Source of the DNA: Flaviflagellibacter rhizophilus
Lineage (GTDB): Bacteria > Pseudomonadota > Alphaproteobacteria > Rhizobiales > Methylopilaceae
NCBI RefSeq assembly: GCF_033898525.1
Contig: NZ_JAXAFJ010000003.1
Location: 1 to 64,000, forward strand
Direction: 5' to 3'
DNA: 64,000 nt
Below are positions 48,926 through 56,926 of this stretch, piece by piece. Both the position numbers and the translations under genes were made by a program. Below the pieces are notes generated by a model that worked only from the letters and a program-made list of their open reading frames with translations, was not told where the DNA came from and did not search any database. Each line of letters opens with the position of its first letter. The stretch's first letter is position 1.

Positions 48926-48961
48926 TGTCCGGGGTGACCGCCACTCCTCGGGGCCGCGCCC

Positions 48962-50203
48962 ATGAGGCTTCTCGTGGTCGGCATCAACTACACCCCTGAG
49001 TTGACCGGGATCGGCAAGTACACCGGCGAGATGTGCGCCTGGCTTGCAGGACGTGGACACGATGTCCGTGTCATCACCGCGCCTCCGCATTACCCCAGCT
49101 GGCAGATCGGCGAGGGCTATGACGGCCGCGGTTACCGCCGCGAGCAGCGGGATGGCGTCGAGATCGTCCGCTGTCCGATCTACGTTCCGGCGGATCCGCG
49201 TGGCGCGAAGCGCATTGCCAGCGGCGCCAGCTTTGCCGTGAGCGCCTTCCCAGTCGCCGTGCGGGAAGCACGCCGGCTCAGGCCCGACGTGGTCGTGGGA
49301 ATAGCCCCATCGCTGATGTCCGCCGGTCCGGCATTGGCGGCGGCAGCGCTGTCGGGGGCGCGATCCTGGCTGCATGTGCAGGACTTCGAGGTCGATGCCG
49401 CCTTCACCCTCGGCGTCGTGAAGGGGCGATTGGCGCAGAGCGCCGCCTTGCATGTTGAGCGTGCGCTGCTTCGCCGCTTCGATGCCGTCTCCACCATCTC
49501 GCCGCGCATGGTCGAAGGGTTGATGCGGAAGGGTGTCTCGCCGGATCGCGTCCGCGAATTGCGGAATTGGGTGGACACCGATGCCGTGCGCCCGCTCGAC
49601 CGCATGACCGGCTATCGCGCCGAACTCGGGCTTACCCGGGAGCACGTGGTCGCGCTCTATTCCGGCAGCATGGCTGCGAAGCAGGGGCTGGAGCATCTGG
49701 CGCCCACCGCCCGCCGGATGGCTCTGGCACGACCGGAACTGATCTTCCTGCTCTGCGGCACGGGCTTCATGAAGCCCGTGCTGATGGATGCAATGGCGGG
49801 ACTGCCGAATGTGCGGTTCCTCGACCTTCAGCCACTCGACCGGCTGCCGGAACTGCTCGCCACGGCGGACATCCACTTGCTGCCGCAGCGCAGCGAGATC
49901 ATGGACCTCGTCATGCCGTCAAAGCTGCCGCCCATGCTGGCCTCAGGCCGCCCGGTCGTCGCCATGGCCGCCGAGCGCACGCAGGTTGCCGTCGAGGCCC
50001 TGGGGCGGGGGCTGGTCGTTCCGCCGGGCGACGAAGCCGCATTCTCGCACGCCCTGTCACGGCTCGCTGCCGATGCGGACCTGCGCCGCAGGCTGGGAGA
50101 GGAGGGGCGCGCCCGCGCCCTTGCGCATTGGAGCCGTGACCCGCTGCTTCTCGCCTTCGAGGAAGAATTGTCCGGTCTCGCCGAGGAGCGCTGGCGCAGC
50201 TAG
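48962..50203 (+). CDS. WcaI-family glycosyltransferase
   Basis: A 413-residue GT-B glycosyltransferase of the colanic-acid WcaI group. N-terminal VVGINYTPELTGIGKYTGEM and APPHYPSWQIGEGY are diagnostic; the donor half has ALYSGSMAAKQGLEHL and MPSKLPPMLASGRPVVA. WcaI in E. coli acts in colanic acid repeat-unit assembly next to gmd and fcl, as here. Its TAG stop overlaps the opposing TAG in a shared CTAG at 50200-50203. Confidence 0.9.
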   Translation: MRLLVVGINYTPELTGIGKYTGEMCAWLAGRGHDVRVITAPPHYPSWQIGEGYDGRGYRREQRDGVEIVRCPIYVPADPRGAKRIASGASFAVSAFPVAVREARRLRPDVVVGIAPSLMSAGPALAAAALSGARSWLHVQDFEVDAAFTLGVVKGRLAQSAALHVERALLRRFDAVSTISPRMVEGLMRKGVSPDRVRELRNWVDTDAVRPLDRMTGYRAELGLTREHVVALYSGSMAAKQGLEHLAPTARRMALARPELIFLLCGTGFMKPVLMDAMAGLPNVRFLDLQPLDRLPELLATADIHLLPQRSEIMDLVMPSKLPPMLASGRPVVAMAAERTQVAVEALGRGLVVPPGDEAAFSHALSRLAADADLRRRLGEEGRARALAHWSRDPLLLAFEEELSGLAEERWRS

Positions 50204-50943
50204 GGCTTGATGACGAGGCCCTGTCCGGAGGGCAGTTCGAGGATGCGGATGCCGCGCGCCTTCATCCACTCCTGCTCGGCCATGTGCTGCGCGCGGTAGT
50301 TCCACCAGCCGTAATCGTCGAACACCACGACCCCGCCCGGGGAAACCCGATCCCACAGATGCTCCAGCGCCTCGATCTCCGAACGCGTGGAGTTCAGGTC
50401 AATGTGCAGATAGGCGATGGCGTCCGGTGACTGGCCGCGGAAGGAGTGCGGAACCACGCCCCGCACGACGCGGACATTCCCGTAATCGGCGAAACGTTCG
50501 AGAACCTTCTCGTAGAGGCCGGGTTCGCGCAGCGCCGGGCTGTCGTGGCCCTCGCTGTCATAGGCGGCCGGAATGCCTTCGAAGGTGTCGTAAAGCCAGA
50601 AGGTCCGATCCACCGTCTCGAAGCCGATATAGTCCGCCACCACCGCCGAGCAGAACCCGCGCCACACGCCAAGTTCCACGAAGTCGCCGGGCACATGCAG
50701 CGCCTGATGCGCGGCCCAGATCAGGGTGTTGAGCCGGAAGCCGAGGCTCTGTTCCTGCGTGTTCCGCGCCTGCCGCCGCAGCACGTCCTGATAGTGCGGC
50801 TCATCGAACAGCGAGAAGGTGCGGCCGAGCGCGATCAGATTGTCGGTGGCATGCACGCGCCCGAACAGGCCGCCGAGACGGCGCAAGGCGTCCTTCAGAA
50901 AGGCCCGGTCGGCGGGATCCCGCAAATTGCCATAGAACAAGGG
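50200..50943 (-). CDS. TylF/MycF-type O-methyltransferase
   Basis: About 247 residues of a SAM-dependent methyltransferase: GDFVELGVWRGFCSAVVADYIG binds SAM, FWLYDTFEGIP and HIDLNSTRSEIEALEHLW follow, and VVVFDDYGWWNYRAQ carries the metal-site Asp pair. TylF enzymes methylate sugar hydroxyls. TTG 50943 has GGGAGAAG just upstream and avoids overlap with the ParA gene; GTG 51039 is possible but would overlap that gene by 70 bases. It probably decorates the polysaccharide or a surface glycan. Confidence 0.8.
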   Translation of the reverse strand, partial: PLFYGNLRDPADRAFLKDALRRLGGLFGRVHATDNLIALGRTFSLFDEPHYQDVLRRQARNTQEQSLGFRLNTLIWAAHQALHVPGDFVELGVWRGFCSAVVADYIGFETVDRTFWLYDTFEGIPAAYDSEGHDSPALREPGLYEKVLERFADYGNVRVVRGVVPHSFRGQSPDAIAYLHIDLNSTRSEIEALEHLWDRVSPGGVVVFDDYGWWNYRAQHMAEQEWMKARGIRILELPSGQGLVIKP

Positions 50944-50969
50944 CTTCTCCCGGGCCGTGCCGCGCGTGT

Positions 50970-51644
50970 CTAGCCGGCGCTGTAGGAACGTGCGGGGGCG
51001 GCGCTCGCCGGGCCGAAGCCGGCTTCGAGGAAGTTGCACAATTCCTTGATCTCAAGATCGGCCATGCCGCCGGGCTTCTGCTCGAACACCGAGGAGCCCG
51101 TGGAAAAGGCGCGGAGAAAGGTGGTGCGGGCACCCACGGCCGGTGCGACCGGCTCGCCGAGTTCCAGCAGTTCCTCGACGATCTGCCGTCCTTCCAGTGT
51201 GCGCAGGTCCACGCGGTTCGGCACCAGCACGACATTGAGGCGCGGCCGGCGGCGCTCCCGCACGGCACGCACAATATCGAGCGTCTTGAGGGTGGCATCG
51301 ACATCGAGGCCGGACGGCGTGCAGGGGATCAGGCAGACCGTGGACAAGGCCAGTGCCGCTGCGACGGAGCGTTCATTCGGCGAGGTGTCGATGACGATGC
51401 AGTGGTGCGGCACCTTCCTCACCTGCTCGGCCCATTGCGTGACGGCGTCGCCGTTCAGGCCGATCTCATAGACGGGGAAGGTGAGGTTGCCCGGTTCTGC
51501 CCAGGCGCAGGAAGAAGCCTGCGGATCGGCGTCGATGAGCCCAAGATCGGCGCCCCTCCGTCGCAGTTCCGACGCAACGGAAACGGCCAAAGTCGTCTTT
51601 CCGACCCCGCCCTTACGCTGCACAAAGGAAATGATGTAGGGCAT
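50970..51644 (-). CDS. Orphan ParA/MinD-like ATPase
   Basis: A 224-residue deviant-Walker ATPase. KGGVGKTTL (K11 signature Lys, K16 P-loop Lys), LIDADPQASS and VIDTSPNERS are intact. No ParB, MinC/E or replication gene is near, and no parS-like palindrome was recognised. Size and lack of an N-terminal DNA-binding extension fit the small ParA group that positions protein cargo such as secretion or polysaccharide machines. It lies head to head with the first SapC-like gene (53 bases apart) and upstream of the methyltransferase. Confidence 0.85.
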   Translation of the reverse strand: MPYIISFVQRKGGVGKTTLAVSVASELRRRGADLGLIDADPQASSCAWAEPGNLTFPVYEIGLNGDAVTQWAEQVRKVPHHCIVIDTSPNERSVAAALALSTVCLIPCTPSGLDVDATLKTLDIVRAVRERRRPRLNVVLVPNRVDLRTLEGRQIVEELLELGEPVAPAVGARTTFLRAFSTGSSVFEQKPGGMADLEIKELCNFLEAGFGPASAAPARSYSAG

Positions 51645-51697
51645 CAGACCACCGCTGGATTTCTATGTACCCTGATTCTTTAGCGAAAGAAGGGCGG

Positions 51698-52459
51698 ATG
51701 CTCGTTCAGGGCCTCATACCACTGACCGGCGATGTTTCCTCCAGGCGCATCTTCTCGCCGCTGGCCTATCGCCTCGTCCGCGAAGCGAACATCGTCCCCA
51801 TCGTCTATACCGAAGCCATGCGCCTTGCGTCGTGGTTTCCGCTGGCATGGCAGCGGCAGGACAGAGGCGTTCAACTGGTCGCGCTGCGTTCGCTCCTGCC
51901 GCAGATAGGCGCGGTGCCCGCGCCGGTGCGGGGCTCGTTCAACCATCTTCCTGTGCTGCTGCAGGCCTTTCCCTTCGGGCTCGACCCGTCGCAGCCCATC
52001 GGGCACGCTTCACCCAAGATGCTGTGCGATGACGTGGCGGAGTTTGCCGACAATGTCGGCGCGCCCATAACCACGCCTGACCACAAGCTGAGCCGCGCGA
52101 CGCTGCAGCGCTTCGCCGCGCTCGACTTCTTCTGCGAGCACGCCCCCGCAACCGAAGCGATCGGACGAACGCTGCTCGACGGAGGCCTTCTCGAGCCATG
52201 GCAGCTGGTGTTCGACGTCGAGGGCACGAAGGTCGACATCCCGGACATGCTCATCGTCAGGCAGTCCCTTTTCGCCGCGGGCGGACTGGCTTTCGTGATG
52301 GCGCGGCATGGAGCCATGGCCGCCCAGCTCATCGGGTTGCACCGGCTCTCGCTCTACCGTGCCGGCATGCTGCTGGCCGCCGCGCGTGCCGCGGCCAGCA
52401 AGCCCGAGAGCGAGCAGGACTTTCTGCTGTCCTCCGATCAAGGCGACTGGGAGGACTAG
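51698..52459 (+). CDS. SapC-like protein 1
   Basis: A 253-residue protein with weak but recognisable SapC features: RIFSPLAYRLVREANIVPIVYTEA at the N-terminus, FPLAWQRQDRGVQLVALRSLLPQ, and FNHLPVLLQAFPFGL. No signal peptide or membrane helix is visible. ATG 51698 follows AAGGGCGG; ATG 51665 is in frame. The family is named for a gene in the Campylobacter fetus S-layer secretion locus; its biochemical function is unknown. It is followed without a gap by a second SapC-like gene. Confidence 0.65.
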   Translation: MLVQGLIPLTGDVSSRRIFSPLAYRLVREANIVPIVYTEAMRLASWFPLAWQRQDRGVQLVALRSLLPQIGAVPAPVRGSFNHLPVLLQAFPFGLDPSQPIGHASPKMLCDDVAEFADNVGAPITTPDHKLSRATLQRFAALDFFCEHAPATEAIGRTLLDGGLLEPWQLVFDVEGTKVDIPDMLIVRQSLFAAGGLAFVMARHGAMAAQLIGLHRLSLYRAGMLLAAARAAASKPESEQDFLLSSDQGDWED

Positions 52460-53287
52460 GTGGCGATGGAACGAACCATTCTCGCGGATGCCGGCACCCT
52501 CCGCCTGACACCCCCGAAGGCCTTCGGCTTCGTCGAGGAGCTTGGCGGGCTGCCCATCGCCTTGAGCGAGTTTCACCTGTCGAGCCACTTCTTTCCGCTG
52601 GCTGTGCGGTTCAGGGGCGACCGGCCCGAGCTCTGCGTCATCGTGGCGCCGGGCTATCTGAAGAAGCCCCTCGTTGCGCCCAATGGCGAATGGCTTGGTG
52701 GTTACCGCCCGCTGACCCTCCGGGCGCAGCCATTCGAACTCTCCGAAGGCGGCACCGGCGATGCGATGCGTGACGTGCTCCTGCCAAGGTCGTCGCCGCT
52801 GCTCGGTGGGGAGGGCGCGCCCCTGCTGGAGAACGGTGCCCCGTCGCCCATGATGCAGAAGCTGCATGAGATGCTCGTCGGCGTCCGGCAGTCCGCGCGG
52901 CAGATGGTGCCCGTGCTGGACCGGCTCTTCATGGCCGAGCTGATGGTGCCGCTTCTCGCGGGCTCTCGTGCTGAGGCGGCGGACCCCTTCTTCGTTGTGG
53001 ACCGCGACCGGTTCTCGGCTCTTTCAGGCCGCGGGCTGCGGGCCATGGCGCGAGTGGATTTCCACGCCGTGGAAATCGCCGTGGCATGCATCTTTTCGCA
53101 GCGCCTGCTGAAGCCGGAGCGCATGGCGCAGAGGAGCAATGCTGCGGCTGCGGAACGTCCGTCGGAAGCGAACCCCGCCGACTACACGCCCTTCCTTGCC
53201 GGCCTGTCCGACCTGCCCGCCGTGCTCGACGAGGGGGAACTGTTCAGCTTCGACGATCTGGACAGCCTCCACCTTTCCGTGGAGTGA
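52460..53287 (+). CDS. SapC-like protein 2
   Basis: A 275-residue protein with a clearer SapC pattern: SSHFFPLAVRFRGDRPELCV, then KKPLVAPNGEWLGGYRPLTLRAQPFEL near residues 70-100. The C-terminus is acidic (FSFDDLDSLHL). GTG 52460 directly follows the previous stop with GGAGG upstream; ATG 52466 is an alternative. It is convergent with the second HlyD gene, six bases away. Two adjacent SapC-like genes next to a type I exporter and an RTX gene suggest a chaperone or docking role, by inference. Confidence 0.7.
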   Translation: MAMERTILADAGTLRLTPPKAFGFVEELGGLPIALSEFHLSSHFFPLAVRFRGDRPELCVIVAPGYLKKPLVAPNGEWLGGYRPLTLRAQPFELSEGGTGDAMRDVLLPRSSPLLGGEGAPLLENGAPSPMMQKLHEMLVGVRQSARQMVPVLDRLFMAELMVPLLAGSRAEAADPFFVVDRDRFSALSGRGLRAMARVDFHAVEIAVACIFSQRLLKPERMAQRSNAAAAERPSEANPADYTPFLAGLSDLPAVLDEGELFSFDDLDSLHLSVE

Positions 53288-53293
53288 ACGGCC

Positions 53294-54622
53294 TCAGCGC
53301 TCCCGCATCGCGGTGTTGATGCGGTTCATCAGCGGCGCGACGAGGTAGGACAGCATGGTGCGGTCGCCCGTGCGGATGATGACCTGGGTCGTCATGCCGG
53401 CGGACAAGCGGCCAGCGATGTCCTCCGGCACGCTGCCGCCGTCCACGGCCACTTCGACGGCGAAATAGGGCCCCAGCTGCGGCTGCTGCGGATCTGTGAT
53501 GCTGTCGCGCGAGATCGCGGTCACATTGCCCTCGATGACCTGGCTCTGGAACTTCACGAACTGCGGTAGGCGGATCTCGACGCGCGCACCGTCTTCCACG
53601 CGATCGATGTCGAGGGGCGAGACGCGCACACGCACGACCAGATCGTCGGAGAGCGGCGCGATGTCGAGGATGGGATCACCCGCCCTCACCACGCCGCCCA
53701 CCGTGAACACCTTCATCTCCTGCACCGTGCCGTCCACGGGCGCCCGGATCTCGCCACGCTTCACCGCGTCGCTGGTGATGACCACCTTCTGCTGAAGCTC
53801 GCCGAGCGTGGCGCGCACATCGGACATCATGGTCGCCGCCTCCTGCCGGTAATCCTGCTTCAGCTGGTCGATCTTGGCCGCGACCTCCTCGACTTTGTTG
53901 CCGGCCTCGCCGCGTGCGATCTGCGCGGCTTCAAGCTGGCCTTGCGTCTGCATCATCTGGCGCTCCAGCGCGGTCACGCGGGGCAGGGGAACCAGGCCGC
54001 GCTTCATCAGGTCCTTCAGGGCCGGAAGCTCGGTGTTTATGGAGCCGATCTGGTTCTTGGCCGTCTGCTCCTGCACGCCGGCCTGCTCGATCTCCTTCAG
54101 CGCCTGGGAGCGCTGCGCCTCAAGCACGTCGATGGCGCTCTGCAGGCTCCTCTTGCGCGATTCGAACTGGCGGCTGTTGTCCATGATCGATGTGGAAATC
54201 AGGGGATCGTTGCGGAGCGAGGTCACCTCAGGCGGGAACACGACCTCGTCCTTCATGTCGCGCTGCGCGAGCAGGCGTGCCTCCATGGACAGCGCGATGG
54301 CAAGCTGCTGCCGGTTGGCAAGATCCGTCGCTTCGGCTCGCGTGGGGTCGAGCCGCACGAGGAGGTCGCCCTGCTTCACCTTCATGCCGTCGCGCGCGAA
54401 GATTTCGCGCACAATGCCGCCCTCGAGGTGCTGGATCGTCTTGCGGCTGCCGGCCGACTGGATGGAGCCGGATGCGAGCACACCGGAACTCAGCCCCGCG
54501 ACCGCCGACCAGCCGCCGAGCCCGACAAAGGTGAAGATGACGACGAACAGGCCGACGCGCACCGTGCCCCGCCAGTCGGCGGACGGGACGGGATCGGTCG
54601 ATGGTGCAGCGAGCTCTTTCAT
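53294..54622 (-). CDS. Type I secretion membrane-fusion protein 2 (HlyD family)
   Basis: A 442-residue adaptor with an N-terminal anchor (about residues 22-45), the lipoyl-like pair IQHLEGGIVREIFARDGMKVKQGD, a long coiled coil (about 85-290) and the family ending RTMLSYLVAPLMNRI. It resembles HlyD1 in plan but differs in sequence throughout. Its ATG overlaps the ABC gene stop (ATGA). It is expected to serve the adjacent RTX protein. Confidence 0.92.
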   Translation of the reverse strand: MKELAAPSTDPVPSADWRGTVRVGLFVVIFTFVGLGGWSAVAGLSSGVLASGSIQSAGSRKTIQHLEGGIVREIFARDGMKVKQGDLLVRLDPTRAEATDLANRQQLAIALSMEARLLAQRDMKDEVVFPPEVTSLRNDPLISTSIMDNSRQFESRKRSLQSAIDVLEAQRSQALKEIEQAGVQEQTAKNQIGSINTELPALKDLMKRGLVPLPRVTALERQMMQTQGQLEAAQIARGEAGNKVEEVAAKIDQLKQDYRQEAATMMSDVRATLGELQQKVVITSDAVKRGEIRAPVDGTVQEMKVFTVGGVVRAGDPILDIAPLSDDLVVRVRVSPLDIDRVEDGARVEIRLPQFVKFQSQVIEGNVTAISRDSITDPQQPQLGPYFAVEVAVDGGSVPEDIAGRLSAGMTTQVIIRTGDRTMLSYLVAPLMNRINTAMRER

Positions 54623-56361
54623 CGGTCGGCTCCGGTCGATTTGAGCGTGCCCTGTATGACGGACAGGGCGGGGGCGGGCTTCAGGCGCGGCATGCGGCTG
54701 GCGATCAGTTCACGCGAGCCGAAGGCCTGTACCGTCCCCGCATTGAGGACGAGGATGTCGTCGCAATAGTTCAGCAGGTTCATCTTGTGGGTCACGACGA
54801 CCACGGTGATGCTCATGGACTGAAGCTTCTGGATGGTGGTGGCCAGTGCCTGTTCGCCCTGTGCATCCAGATTGGCGTTCGGCTCGTCCAGTACAATGAG
54901 GCGGGGTTCGCCGTAGACCGCGCGGGCAAGGGCGATGCGGTGGCGCTGGCCGCCCGAAAGGACATGGCCGCTCGGCCCCACCTTCGTGTTGTAGCCCTCG
55001 GGCAGGGAGCGGATGAGTTCCTGAATGCCGATCATCTCGGCCGCGGCGATAACGTCCGCCATCTCGAAGTCGGGTTCGAACCGCGCGATGTTCTCGGCGA
55101 TCGTGCCGGGGAGCAGTTCCACCTCCTGCGCCAGATAGCCGAGGCGACGGCCCAGCGCGTCCTCGTCGACATGGCTGAGATCGTGGTCGCCCAGCGACAC
55201 GGTCCCGCGCCGCGGCTGCCAGACGCCGACGAGCACCCGGGCCAGGCACGATTTGCCGGCACCGTTGGGCCCGACCACCCCAAGCACCCGGCCCTGCGGC
55301 AGGGCAAAGGTGACGTCGTTGAGGATGATGCGCTCTTCACCCGGAGGGGTGGCGAAGACGCGCTGGACGGAAAGTGTGCCGCTGACATCGTGCAGCGAGA
55401 TCTTGGCGGGCCGCTTCTCGGCAGTGGCGAACAGCCCGTTCAGCCGGGAATAGGAGGCCGCAAAGCCCGTGAACGCGGCCCAGTTGGTGACCACGCCGAG
55501 AATAGGCGTGATGCCGCGGGACATGGCCATGCTGAGCACCAGCAGGCCGCCGAAATTCATCTCGCCGATGATGTAGAGATAGCCGCCAACCGAGAACAGC
55601 AGGATCATCTGCGAATTGCGGATGAACAGCAGGATGCCCCCGACCAGCCGCGTCCTGTCCCCGCCGGCGTCGCGCCAGCCAAGCATCGCGGAGTGGTAGT
55701 CGTACCAGCGGCGGCGCAGGGCGACGATCATGCCCAATGCCCGCACGCTCTCGGTGTTGCGGGCGACCGCGATTCCGAACTCGTTGGCGGACTGCGAGGC
55801 GCGCTGATACTGGGCGGTGTGCTGGCGGCTGAGGCGCTCGTTCATGATCGAAAGAGCGGCCGACAGGCCCCACACCACCACGGCCATGACCACGAACACC
55901 CAGTGCACCAGCGCCATGATGAAGATGAAGACAGGCGACCACAACGCGTCCATCACCGTCAGCACATTGGGGCCGGACAGGAAGTCGCGAACGATGTTGA
56001 AATCGGCGATCAGGCTGGTGGAGACCGACTTGTTCTGCACGGAGGACGAGCGGTGCAGCGCATCGAACAGTCGCCGGCTGAGGCGCTGGTCGATCTCGAT
56101 GCCGATCCGCCCCAGCGCCTTGCGTCGGACCACGTCAAGCACGCTGTAGATCGCCATCATGAAGAGCGCGATGACCGTAAGCGCCACCAGCGTGCTGATG
56201 CTGCGGCTGGAGACCACGCGGTCCATCACCTGCTCCGCGAACAGCGGCGCGGCAAGAAAGATGATGGCCAGGAAAAGGCTGAAGCCCAGCAGGACGCCGT
56301 AAGCGGGCCCGAGCGGGCGCAATTCCCTGAGAACGGGAGACAGCTTGTCGTTCGGGTTCAT
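54619..56361 (-). CDS. Type I secretion ABC permease/ATPase 2
   Basis: A 580-residue PrtD-like exporter. ATG 56361 has GAG-ATCAGG upstream; upstream extension is rejected. Transmembrane helices occupy about residues 20-300. The ATPase has Walker A GPNGAGKSC, signature LSGGQRHRIALARA, Walker B LIVLDEPNANLD and H-loop THKMNL. No peptidase domain is present. It is divergent from the RTX gene across a 565-base regulatory gap, the normal arrangement for an exporter and its substrate. Confidence 0.92.
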   Translation of the reverse strand: MNPNDKLSPVLRELRPLGPAYGVLLGFSLFLAIIFLAAPLFAEQVMDRVVSSRSISTLVALTVIALFMMAIYSVLDVVRRKALGRIGIEIDQRLSRRLFDALHRSSSVQNKSVSTSLIADFNIVRDFLSGPNVLTVMDALWSPVFIFIMALVHWVFVVMAVVVWGLSAALSIMNERLSRQHTAQYQRASQSANEFGIAVARNTESVRALGMIVALRRRWYDYHSAMLGWRDAGGDRTRLVGGILLFIRNSQMILLFSVGGYLYIIGEMNFGGLLVLSMAMSRGITPILGVVTNWAAFTGFAASYSRLNGLFATAEKRPAKISLHDVSGTLSVQRVFATPPGEERIILNDVTFALPQGRVLGVVGPNGAGKSCLARVLVGVWQPRRGTVSLGDHDLSHVDEDALGRRLGYLAQEVELLPGTIAENIARFEPDFEMADVIAAAEMIGIQELIRSLPEGYNTKVGPSGHVLSGGQRHRIALARAVYGEPRLIVLDEPNANLDAQGEQALATTIQKLQSMSITVVVVTHKMNLLNYCDDILVLNAGTVQAFGSRELIASRMPRLKPAPALSVIQGTLKSTGADR

Positions 56362-56926
56362 CCTGATCTCACCCCGCAGGCGCCGCCGTCGGCACGTCTG
56401 GCCGCTCTGACTGACGTGCAACGCACGCGTCGCCCGTCCGCAGGATACGTTAAACCGTCCAAAGCAGGCAAACGTAAGACGCCCCTGCCTGTTGCCGGAT
56501 AGTCACGCGTAAGCTTCCCGGATTCGCGAATTCGGGCACGATTATCTTAAAACTTCTCCAACGTGCACAGAATATCGGCGTTCGCGGAGCATCTGTGATG
56601 CATCTTGCGCATGACCGGCGATGACTGCCTATCGCAGGTTGCGGCAATGCAGTTATCTGAAGGTAATCTGCGCGGTAGGGTTGCAGTATTCTTTATTCGT
56701 GAAAATGTAATAGGCATCGACTATACAGCCGCTGACAGAACAGAACGCAGCTTCGTTGACATCTTGGCAGCTATGAACTAGAAGCGCTGTCACGGGTTAT
56801 CGTTACCTTGGCTTATGATGTTTTGGCGGGCGTCCTAGTTGAGGCGGGTCGCCTAGCCTAAGCGGATGCGGACGCTGAAGTATCAGCGCAGAAAGCCACC
56901 AGTTTTAGCGGCGGAAGGGGCGGTCG
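56362..56926. other. Long AT-richer divergent regulatory gap
   Basis: This 565-base stretch separates the type I exporter from the RTX gene. It is visibly poorer in G and C than the surroundings and has no convincing gene; a 65-codon minus-strand frame (56450-56647) has no ribosome site. Apart from a candidate promoter at 56756-56784, I recognise no known element. The space is large for this compact locus, so a long leader or several control sites are plausible. Confidence 0.5.
56756..56784 (+). promoter_or_regulatory. Candidate housekeeping promoter of the RTX gene
   Basis: TTGACA (56756-56761), a 17-base spacer and TAGAAG (56779-56784) resemble a sigma-70-type promoter. It lies about 140 bases before the RTX start, implying a leader of about 130 bases. 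The -10 match is only partial. Confidence 0.4.

Noticed and set aside
54601..56502. 633-codon plus-strand frame opposite type I exporter 2
   Set aside because: Antisense shadow; the minus strand carries intact Walker and HlyD motifs.
56450..56647. 65-codon minus-strand frame in the gap before the RTX gene
   Set aside because: No ribosome site, no hydrophobic or family pattern, and it lies in an AT-richer control region.
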